Shown piece by piece: positions 1 through 4,472 of a stretch of DNA of 5,297 nucleotides; within the stretch, counting starts at the first letter, position 1; each line of letters starts with the position of its first letter. The DNA comes from Rhodospirillaceae bacterium (lineage in GTDB: Bacteria > Pseudomonadota > Alphaproteobacteria > Rhodospirillales > Magnetovibrionaceae), in contig NVTL01000010.1 in the NCBI GenBank assembly GCA_002401565.1, positions 16,744 through 22,040 of the forward strand, written 5' to 3'. A program made the position numbers and the translations under genes. The notes under the pieces were generated by a model. That model saw nothing but the letters and a program-made list of their open reading frames with translations. It was not told the origin of the DNA and searched no databases.

Positions 1-398
1 ACTTCGTGACGCACAACGTTAAGAACACCACCTTGTTTAAGGCCAGGTGAGGCTTCTTCGTTGAGGTAGTGAATCGGTACGTTGACCGCAATTTTGGAAC
101 CCTTGGTCACACGCATAAAGTCGATGTGCAAAGGACTATCCGTTACCGGGTCAAGTTGGATATCACGCGCAATAACGCGGTGGCTATCTTTACCGGCTTT
201 GATTTCAACAAGGTGCGCAAAGAAGCTCCCCGTTTTGATGAATTTCGTCAGTTCCTTAGGATCAATAGAAATCATCACAGAGTCTTTTTTGTCACCATAG
301 ATGACGGCAGGCACGCGCCCCGCACGGCGGGTCGCGCGGGCTGCCCCCTTACCTGCCCGCTCACGCATTTCAGCGTTAAGAACAAAAGCTTCAGCCAT
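1..398 (-). CDS. rplY: 50S ribosomal protein L25/general stress protein Ctc, partial (C-terminus beyond window)
   Basis: Reading the minus strand from the ATG at 398 gives an open frame that runs off the left edge: 132 codons with no stop. It begins MAEAFVLNAEMRERAGKGAA, then GRVPAVIYG near residues 28-36, SIDPKELTKF near 45-54, a DxHRVIARDIQLDPV-type stretch near 75-90, and HIDFMRV near 95-101. These are hallmarks of the L25/TL5/CTC family. The N-terminal domain binds 5S rRNA in the large subunit, and the later residues (IAVNVPIHYLNEEASPGLKQ) begin the second domain found in the long Ctc form (about 200 residues in Alphaproteobacteria). A strong ribosome binding site, AAAGGAG at 412-406, fixes the start. 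The gene follows prs in the same direction after 108 bp, a common order in which pth often comes next. The hairpin just upstream may control it. Confidence 0.96.
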   Translation of the reverse strand, partial: MAEAFVLNAEMRERAGKGAARATRRAGRVPAVIYGDKKDSVMISIDPKELTKFIKTGSFFAHLVEIKAGKDSHRVIARDIQLDPVTDSPLHIDFMRVTKGSKIAVNVPIHYLNEEASPGLKQGGVLNVVRHE

Positions 399-405
399 TT
401 GGCTT

Positions 406-412
406 CTCCTTT
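406..412 (-). promoter_or_regulatory. Ribosome binding site of rplY
   Basis: AAAGGAG on the minus strand lies 7 nt before the ATG at 398, a near-perfect Shine-Dalgarno sequence. It begins directly after a six-T run at 418-413, so any hairpin that ends transcription at those Ts would remove the ribosome binding site from the transcript. Confidence 0.85.
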
Positions 413-448
413 AAAAAATCGATACGAACCTCCAGGGGTGTCCGTATC
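413..448 (-). terminator. Hairpin with T-run between prs and rplY: terminator or attenuator
   Basis: On the minus strand GATACGGAC (448-440) can pair with GTTCGTATC (429-421) to form a 9-bp stem with one G-U pair and a 10-nt loop. Two nucleotides later come six Ts (418-413). This has the form of a rho-independent terminator, though the stem is only moderately GC-rich. The rplY ribosome binding site starts at the next base, leaving no room for a promoter in between. If it works, it is a partial terminator behind prs or an attenuator for rplY. Function is inferred from shape only. Confidence 0.5.
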
Positions 449-506
449 CTCAAAAACTCCGCTGTGGCTTACTTAAAAACCCCGGCCGAGCATCTCTGTA
501 TTCACT

Positions 507-1442
507 TTAATCAAAAAGTGACGAAACCGAAGTTTCGCTGCTGATGCGCTGGATGGCTTCGGCCATCAACGGCGCAATCGATAACTGAATAATATTTTCG
601 GCACTCTTTACACCATCTGTGGCGGGAATGCTATCGGTAACAACCAAGCTGTCGATGGGCGACGCCACGATGCGATCCACGGCACCGCCGGAAAGCACGC
701 CGTGCGTAATATACGCGTAAACCTCCAAAGCACCCGCGCCTTTTAAGGCCACGGCTGCATTGCACAACGTGCCACCGGAATCGACAATGTCATCAATCAT
801 AATGCAACGACGGTTTTTGACTTCACCGATGATGTGCATGACTTCCGATACGCCAGCTTTTTCGCGGCGTTTATCAATAATCGCCAAATCAGCACCCAAA
901 CGTTTCGCCACGGCGCGGGCGCGTATAACACCGCCAATGTCCGGCGAGATCACGGTGATGTTGTTTTCACCCGGCAGGCGTTGTTTGATATCGCGGGTAA
1001 AGACTGGTGCGGCAAACAGGTTATCCAACGGAATATCAAAAAAGCCCTGAATTTGTCCGGCGTGTAAATCCAGCGTCAAAACGCGATCTGCACCGGCCGC
1101 CGTAATCATATTTGCCACTAGTTTTGCGGAAATGGGGGTGCGCGGTGCGGGCTTGCGGTCTTGACGGGCGTAACCAAAGTACGGCAAAACCGCCGTAATG
1201 CGCCGGGCCGATCCACGCCGCAAAGCATCAATCACCACCAAAAGTTCCATCAGGTTATCATTTGCCGGGTACGAGGTGGACTGAATAACAAAAACATCTT
1301 CGCCCCGCACATTGTCATGAATTTCCACGAAAATTTCCATATCGGAAAAGCGTCGAATGGTGCTTTTCGCAATGGGAATATTCAATTCCTTGGAAATGGC
1401 TTCGACCAACGGTAAATTGCTATTGCCGGCAACGATTTTCAT
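507..1442 (-). CDS. prs: Ribose-phosphate pyrophosphokinase (PRPP synthetase)
   Basis: It makes phosphoribosyl pyrophosphate from ribose 5-phosphate and ATP, the shared precursor for purines, pyrimidines, NAD, histidine and tryptophan; it is cytosolic. The 311-residue length is standard for class I enzymes. Visible signatures in order: the N-terminal [22 protein letters not shown] [10 protein letters not shown] (41-50); the ATP-binding stretch [17 protein letters not shown] (91-107); [11 protein letters not shown] (125-135) with the conserved His127; SPDIGG (166-171); the catalytic flexible loop KRREKAG (191-197); and the PRPP-binding loop DDIVDSGGT (217-225). All key residues are present. 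The ATG at 1442 has a short AGG ribosome binding site 8 nt upstream. The gene stands 132 bp behind the lipoprotein gene and 108 bp before rplY, and probably has its own promoter. Confidence 0.98.
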   Translation of the reverse strand: MKIVAGNSNLPLVEAISKELNIPIAKSTIRRFSDMEIFVEIHDNVRGEDVFVIQSTSYPANDNLMELLVVIDALRRGSARRITAVLPYFGYARQDRKPAPRTPISAKLVANMITAAGADRVLTLDLHAGQIQGFFDIPLDNLFAAPVFTRDIKQRLPGENNITVISPDIGGVIRARAVAKRLGADLAIIDKRREKAGVSEVMHIIGEVKNRRCIMIDDIVDSGGTLCNAAVALKGAGALEVYAYITHGVLSGGAVDRIVASPIDSLVVTDSIPATDGVKSAENIIQLSIAPLMAEAIQRISSETSVSSLFD

Positions 1443-1460
1443 GTGTTTTACCTGACTAGT

Positions 1461-1479
1461 TTTAAGGCCTTAAAGGCCT
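1461..1479. repeat. Overlapping palindromes in the prs leader
   Basis: TTTAAGGCCTTAAA (1461-1474) is a perfect 14-bp palindrome. It overlaps AGGCCTT-A-AAGGCCT (1465-1479), a second palindrome with a one-base centre. In RNA read from the minus strand, AGGCC and GGCCT can form a 5-bp stem with a 5-nt loop. The block lies between the proposed prs promoter and the prs start codon, so it could be an operator or a leader hairpin. No factor is identified. Confidence 0.45.
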
Positions 1480-1496
1480 CCTCAGCGTGCGGCGGG

Positions 1497-1525
1497 AACA
1501 TACCAAGCAAAGCCGCATAAAACAA
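1497..1525 (-). promoter_or_regulatory. Candidate sigma-70-type promoter of prs
   Basis: On the minus strand, TTGTTT (1525-1520) and TATGTT (1502-1497) are separated by exactly 17 bp. Each hexamer matches the housekeeping consensus at four of six positions. Transcription would start near 1490, giving a leader of about 48 nt before the prs ATG at 1442. It lies in the only sizeable gap upstream of prs. Prediction by eye only. Confidence 0.4.
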
Positions 1526-1574
1526 GCGGGTTTTAAGGATTTTGTAAGGTTTATATCGGTGGATAAGTTAGGCG

Positions 1575-2531
1575 TTAACGTGGCGGCGGCGGAGCTCGTC
1601 CCACAACACCCGGCAGGACGATTTCTGGCGGAGCTCCTTTTGCGCGATTTTCCGCCCCCGGAGCAGGCCCCGAACGGGTGCCAAATACATGTTCCACACC
1701 AATTGCGGCGGCGGCGGCAACCTTTGGCACCAGGACTGGCCAATTGTTTTGCATTTCCCCAATCCGCAATCGATTTTCCTGTACCGCGTTGCCCAATTCG
1801 ACGTAGTCCATGGTCATCACACGCCACACAATCTTAACATTTTCATAGCCTTGGCTATCTGCGTCCGGTGTAATCACCACGTCTCCGCCCAATCTGAATG
1901 TGGCTTGGCGGGGGTCGCCTGTGACCTGCACATCGGCTTTGCGCAAGGCTTTGCGGACTTCGCGGGTTAATAAATCGGCCCGGTCCGGACTAAGGCCTTT
2001 TAAGTTTTCAACCAGCAAGCCTTGGCGCAGCGGGTCCACGGGGGTTTTGGTTTTGCTTTCCAACAGCACCATTTCAGCCACCGGGCCAGCCGTCGACAAA
2101 CCAATGGAATTTAACAGCCTGGGCGAACCATAATCCCATTCGCGCTGCGTCGCATTGACGCCTTCGGCATGGCTGGAAATCAAACGGCCTTGGGAATCCG
2201 ACAGGCTCCACCGGATGATATAGGGATATTTACGCTGGCCCCGGCCCTGATTTTCTTCGATCACTCCAGTCAGGACAAAATGTTTGCCTTGTCCGGGTTT
2301 GTTTTTGCCCACGACCGCCGAAATTTTGCGTTTGATGAGATGATCCACCACATATTCGGCCACCAATTTTGACATGGGCACGGTCAAGCCCAAAGGCGGT
2401 TCCACCACAATATGTGCGCGCGGCTTGTCGGTATCGGCGTAATAGGTTTCCCACTGGTTCAGTTGTTTGACTTTGTTTTCGGCGCACGCCGTTAAAAACA
2501 AGCCCAACACGATCATGTAAAAAAACCGCAT
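1575..2531 (-). CDS. Outer-membrane-type lipoprotein with two repeated domains, function unknown
   Basis: The 318-residue product starts with a lipoprotein signal peptide: R2, a hydrophobic core (FFYMIVLGLFL) and the lipobox L13-T14-A15-C16, so Cys16 should be lipidated. The residue after the cysteine is Ala rather than Asp, which by the usual +2 rule favours the outer membrane. The mature part has two similar halves, about 52-140 and 180-270 (see finding). The tail is low in complexity: VAAAAAIG near 271-278, then a Gly/Ala/Pro-rich end, APPPPR. I do not recognise a named family. The start is the ATG at 2531, 3 bp after the pgeF stop and preceded by AAGG-type bases within the end of pgeF, so the two genes are translationally close and form an operon. 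The envelope location may link it to the peptidoglycan-related role of PgeF, but that is inference. Confidence 0.88.
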   Translation of the reverse strand: MRFFYMIVLGLFLTACAENKVKQLNQWETYYADTDKPRAHIVVEPPLGLTVPMSKLVAEYVVDHLIKRKISAVVGKNKPGQGKHFVLTGVIEENQGRGQRKYPYIIRWSLSDSQGRLISSHAEGVNATQREWDYGSPRLLNSIGLSTAGPVAEMVLLESKTKTPVDPLRQGLLVENLKGLSPDRADLLTREVRKALRKADVQVTGDPRQATFRLGGDVVITPDADSQGYENVKIVWRVMTMDYVELGNAVQENRLRIGEMQNNWPVLVPKVAAAAAIGVEHVFGTRSGPAPGAENRAKGAPPEIVLPGVVGRAPPPPR

Positions 2532-2534
2532 GCC

Positions 2535-3305
2535 TTAGCCCTTCAGCCCAATAATCGATAGGGCCCGGCCGTAATCACCACCGCCTTGGTGGGTGGTGCG
2601 GCGATAACTGAAACAGGTGTCTTTGTGGGCATAGGTATCCACGTCCACCTGTTCAACCGATTTCACCCCGGCCCGGTCCAGACGCTCAGCCACGTACCCC
2701 GGCAAATCAAACTGGAAATGCCCCGGTTTGCCGTTTTTAAAAACGTCTTCGGCCCATGGACTTTTCGCCAAAACATTTTCTTTAAGCTCCGCCCCGACTT
2801 CATAAGAGGCCTGATGGATGCAGGGGCCAATGGCGGCGTGAATATTTTCAGACGTGGCTCCTAACGCGATCATGGCCTGTATTGTGGCTTCCAATACGCC
2901 ATCCACGGCGCCTTTCCAGCCCGCATGTGCGGCTCCGATCACGCCCGCATGCACGTCGCAAAACAAAACGGGTGTGCAGTCTGCGGTGAGAATCCCCAGC
3001 GCGATTGACGGTTTATTGGTCACCAAAGCATCGGCTTGGGGAGCCTTTTCAGGTTCCCAAGGTTCTTCAACACACTGAACATTCGGGGAATGAATTTGAA
3101 AACAGGTGACCAACGGAGCATCGCCCAATCCAGCCAATTGCACCGCGCGCTGGCGGTTTTGGGCAACATTTTCAGCCCGGTCATCGGACCCAAACCCGCA
3201 ATTCAGCGACCGATAGATGCCCGTACTGATGCCACCTTCGGCAGATAAAAATCCGTGTCGTAAACGCGGATGATCAAGGTTACTTGTTTTAAACATAAGC
3301 ACCAT
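2535..3305 (-). CDS. pgeF: Peptidoglycan editing factor PgeF / polyphenol oxidase-type (YfiH, DUF152, LACC1 family)
   Basis: A cytosolic metal-binding enzyme family. E. coli YfiH was linked to removal of wrongly built muropeptide precursors, and related proteins (LACC1) act on purine nucleosides. The 256 residues show the family motifs in order: RHGFLSAEGGIS (16-27), Q70-I-H72, TADC (107-110), HAGWKG (127-132), GPCI (160-163) and CFSYRR (231-236). His72, Cys110 and His127 match the expected metal ligands. Two starts compete: the ATG at 3305 and an in-frame ATG at 3296 (Met4). Neither has a clear ribosome binding site, though GGTG lies 4 nt before the second, so the true protein may begin MFKTSN. 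It is followed 3 bp later by the lipoprotein gene. Its usual upstream partner, the MidA-type gene, is 1.17 kb away here, so pgeF probably needs its own promoter in 3306-3396. Confidence 0.94.
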   Translation of the reverse strand: MVLMFKTSNLDHPRLRHGFLSAEGGISTGIYRSLNCGFGSDDRAENVAQNRQRAVQLAGLGDAPLVTCFQIHSPNVQCVEEPWEPEKAPQADALVTNKPSIALGILTADCTPVLFCDVHAGVIGAAHAGWKGAVDGVLEATIQAMIALGATSENIHAAIGPCIHQASYEVGAELKENVLAKSPWAEDVFKNGKPGHFQFDLPGYVAERLDRAGVKSVEQVDVDTYAHKDTCFSYRRTTHQGGGDYGRALSIIGLKG

Positions 3306-3333
3306 TTAAAAGACATCGGACCATAAAGCCAAG

Positions 3334-3353
3334 AAGTTTACACAGATAAACTT
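3334..3353. repeat. Perfect inverted repeat, possible operator
   Basis: AAGTTTA (3334-3340) and TAAACTT (3347-3353) are exact reverse complements separated by CACAGA. The 7-6-7 layout in a divergent intergenic region suits a dimeric repressor or activator site. It overlaps the weak candidate -35 elements of both directions. As an RNA hairpin it would be AT-rich and weak, and no T-run follows. Confidence 0.45.
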
Positions 3354-3381
3354 TAGATGTTAGGCTTTCGCCACATTTAAT

Positions 3382-3386
3382 GAGGA
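3382..3386 (+). promoter_or_regulatory. Ribosome binding site of the 83-residue gene
   Basis: GAGGA lies 10 nt before the ATG at 3397 on the plus strand. It is the main evidence, beyond an open frame, that this short gene is translated and that the ATG is the true start. Confidence 0.75.
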
Positions 3387-3396
3387 TACAAAAACA

Positions 3397-3648
3397 ATGG
3401 ACGCAACTGTCATCGCCGTAAATCACGCTCTGGGCGCAATCGCTGTTGAGCTTGAAAACAAAACCTGTGTGGTGCTGGAAACCTCATCACAATTCTTTTT
3501 AGACATTGGCGATACGGTCACCGCAGACTGGCAATCTGAAGATACAATCTTGGTTAAAAACGTAAACAAAGACAGTGAATTTGACGCCCACGTTCAAAAA
3601 ACTACAGAGACCCGTGGCGATGCGATTAGTTCCATCTCGATTATCTAG
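3397..3648 (+). CDS. Small acidic beta-rich protein, function unknown
   Basis: An 83-residue product, the only gene on the plus strand. The first 55 residues alternate short hydrophobic strands with turns: TVIAVN, GAIAVELEN, TCVVLETS, the GD turn in FLDIGDTVTADW, then DTILVKNVN. This pattern suits a small five-strand beta-barrel (OB- or SH3-like). The tail from about 58 is polar and probably flexible. There is one cysteine (24), no signal peptide and no membrane segment, so it should be cytosolic. It loosely resembles short conserved hypothetical proteins that start M-K-x-T-V-x-x-V-N and carry a G-D-x-V-x-W turn, but I cannot name a family. It points away from pgeF and converges with the 200-residue gene, with stops 34 bp apart. 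A good ribosome binding site supports expression. Confidence 0.75.
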   Translation: MDATVIAVNHALGAIAVELENKTCVVLETSSQFFLDIGDTVTADWQSEDTILVKNVNKDSEFDAHVQKTTETRGDAISSISII

Positions 3649-3682
3649 GGCCTAAACTCCATTCTATTTTCAGCTATGCCTC

Positions 3683-4285
3683 TTACCTGCCGAACCATTT
3701 TCGGGCCTCTTGAAACAAGGCCAAAGCTTCTGCGCTGGTTTGCAGTCGCGAGCTTGCAAAACTTGTTTCATTCATGGCTTTGAAGGCAGCCTCTGGCGAT
3801 GGTATTTGGGGGCCTCGGCCAAACATCTCATCGCCAGCCATGCCCACGGTTACACCCGATTCAGCAGAATAGGTTTCCATTTCGATGTTGCCGTACACTT
3901 TTGTCAGGCGGTCGAAAATATTTTGTGCGGTTTCGTCTTTGCTTGCCCCCCAGTCGACACGTCCCATGGCATTGGTTGACGTGATGCCACTATTGTGGCC
4001 GTAAAAAGCGACAATTTTGCCATTTGCGCGAAAAACACTGTGAACAGGTTGTGCCCTTTGTTCGGCAACTTGCTCATCTGAAATTAATTTTATTTTACCG
4101 CTTGAGATATCCTCAACACGTTGGATCTGCTTTTGCCAAAAATCTTTAGCGTCTCCCCCAGTGTAGCCAAAATGTGCAAGAAGCTCTTCGTTATCAAAAA
4201 TGCTTTTTAGTTTTAGGCCATCCCGCTCCGTGAGGGACTGAGCCGGAACCGGAATACCTTGTGGTGCGCTTAAAACACTTGCCAC
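3683..4285 (-). CDS. Hypothetical cysteine-free 200-residue protein, possibly sigma-54 controlled
   Basis: I do not recognise this protein. The GTG at 4285 is the likely start: an in-frame TAA lies 18 nt upstream (4303-4301), and no ATG is available nearby in frame. The ribosome binding site is weak (GAAG, 6 nt before). The 200 residues contain no cysteine, no signal peptide and no membrane segment, so the protein should be soluble. The N-terminal 18 residues are rich in Pro, Ser and Ala and look disordered; 20-75 look mostly helical; 83-140 mix strands and helices (SVFRANGKIVAFYG, then MGRVDWGASKDETAQNIFDR); a Gly/Pro stretch at 150-163 leads to a C-terminal helix ending in KWFGR. It lies between the MidA-type gene and pgeF in the same direction, 187 bp behind the former. 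The gap holds a sigma-54 promoter match. Confidence 0.8.
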   Translation of the reverse strand: MASVLSAPQGIPVPAQSLTERDGLKLKSIFDNEELLAHFGYTGGDAKDFWQKQIQRVEDISSGKIKLISDEQVAEQRAQPVHSVFRANGKIVAFYGHNSGITSTNAMGRVDWGASKDETAQNIFDRLTKVYGNIEMETYSAESGVTVGMAGDEMFGRGPQIPSPEAAFKAMNETSFASSRLQTSAEALALFQEARKWFGR

Positions 4286-4306
4286 ATCAATCTTCAGTGG
4301 TTATGT

Positions 4307-4334
4307 GCACGGGAAATACGAGCATTTTCCGTGC
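4307..4334 (+). repeat. Inverted repeat overlapping the sigma-54 match
   Basis: GCACGGGAAA (4307-4316) and TTTTCCGTGC (4325-4334) pair over 10 positions, with one G-T wobble, around an 8-nt loop. Six outer pairs are perfect GC-rich matches. There is no T-run on either side, so it does not look like a terminator. The right arm contains most of the proposed -24 element, so a protein bound to the dyad would block that promoter. Confidence 0.45.
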
Positions 4335-4336
4335 CA
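4321..4336 (-). promoter_or_regulatory. Candidate sigma-54 (-24/-12) promoter
   Basis: The minus strand reads TGGCACG-GAAA-ATGCT. Against the sigma-54 consensus TGGCACG-N4-TTGCW, all seven bases of the -24 block match, and four of five in the -12 block. The GG and GC core pairs are intact with correct spacing. Transcription would begin near 4310, leaving a 25-nt leader before the GTG at 4285, which fits well. Family knowledge says such promoters need an enhancer-binding activator bound upstream; a direct repeat at 4397-4429 is suitably placed. Found by eye, not by a scored search. Confidence 0.55.
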
Positions 4337-4364
4337 ATTTCAACGCGGACTACGGCATTGAAAT
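4337..4364. repeat. Inverted repeat just upstream of the sigma-54 match
   Basis: ATTTCAA (4337-4343) and TTGAAAT (4358-4364) are exact reverse complements with a 14-bp centre. The arm centres are 21 bp apart, two helical turns, so a dimeric protein could bind both on one face. It abuts the -24 element. Confidence 0.35.
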
Positions 4365-4396
4365 ATAGGCATAAGATTTTAATGAAGACGGTTCTA

Positions 4397-4429
4397 GGTA
4401 GGAAATTTCAGACCAAATGGTAGAAAATT
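4397..4429. repeat. 11-bp direct repeat at 22-bp spacing, possible activator site
   Basis: GGTAGGAAATT (4397-4407) recurs as GGTAGAAAATT (4419-4429) with one mismatch. The 22-bp period is two helical turns. The first copy overlaps the 8-bp palindrome GAAATTTC (4402-4409). The pair lies about 87-119 bp upstream of the predicted sigma-54 start site, where enhancer-binding proteins usually bind. Confidence 0.4.
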
Positions 4430-4472
4430 CCATGAATATCGCTACCTTAAGAACTCAATCCCCAAGCCGTAA

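Larger units (their letters stand above)
3306..3396. promoter_or_regulatory. Divergent intergenic region between pgeF and the 83-residue gene
   Basis: These 91 bp must carry the start signals of two genes that point away from each other. The region is AT-rich. I found no strong sigma-70 promoter pair on either strand: the best on the minus strand is TTTATC-17-TTTATG, and on the plus strand TTTACA with a poor -10. The central feature is a perfect inverted repeat at 3334-3353. Confidence 0.4.
4286..4472. other. Structured intergenic region upstream of the 200-residue gene
   Basis: A 187-bp gene-free stretch, AT-rich compared with the flanking genes. Reading toward the 200-residue gene it holds an 11-bp near-exact direct repeat (4429-4397), a 7-bp inverted repeat (4364-4337), a sigma-54 promoter match (4336-4321) and a 10-bp-arm hairpin (4334-4307). 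No convincing terminator for the methyltransferase gene was found, so read-through from it is possible. Confidence 0.6.

Noticed and set aside
69..476. 135-codon open frame on the plus strand over the rplY start
   Set aside because: It is antisense to the clearly conserved L25 gene and has Arg/His-rich, family-less content and no ribosome binding site.
475..496. GC-rich stretch followed by five Ts just after prs (minus strand) as the prs terminator
   Set aside because: CGGCCG is self-complementary, but no stem with a usable loop precedes the Ts; the hairpin at 421-448 is far better.
1462..1518. Arg-rich 18-codon frame in the prs leader (minus strand), a possible leader peptide
   Set aside because: Its ATG lies inside the spacer of the likely prs promoter, and it has no ribosome binding site; it would not be in that transcript.
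1509..1531. Hairpin CCGC/GCGG region after the lipoprotein gene as a terminator
   Set aside because: The stem has a mismatch, no T-run follows, and it overlaps the likely prs promoter.
1585..1725. GGC-triplet runs on the plus strand as a microsatellite
   Set aside because: They encode the Pro- and Ala-rich tail of the lipoprotein and are interrupted; no unexplained expansion is evident.
1464..1998. AAGGCCT recurring at 1464, 1473 and about 1991 as a dispersed repeat
   Set aside because: The third copy lies within conserved coding sequence of the lipoprotein gene; three short hits are compatible with chance.
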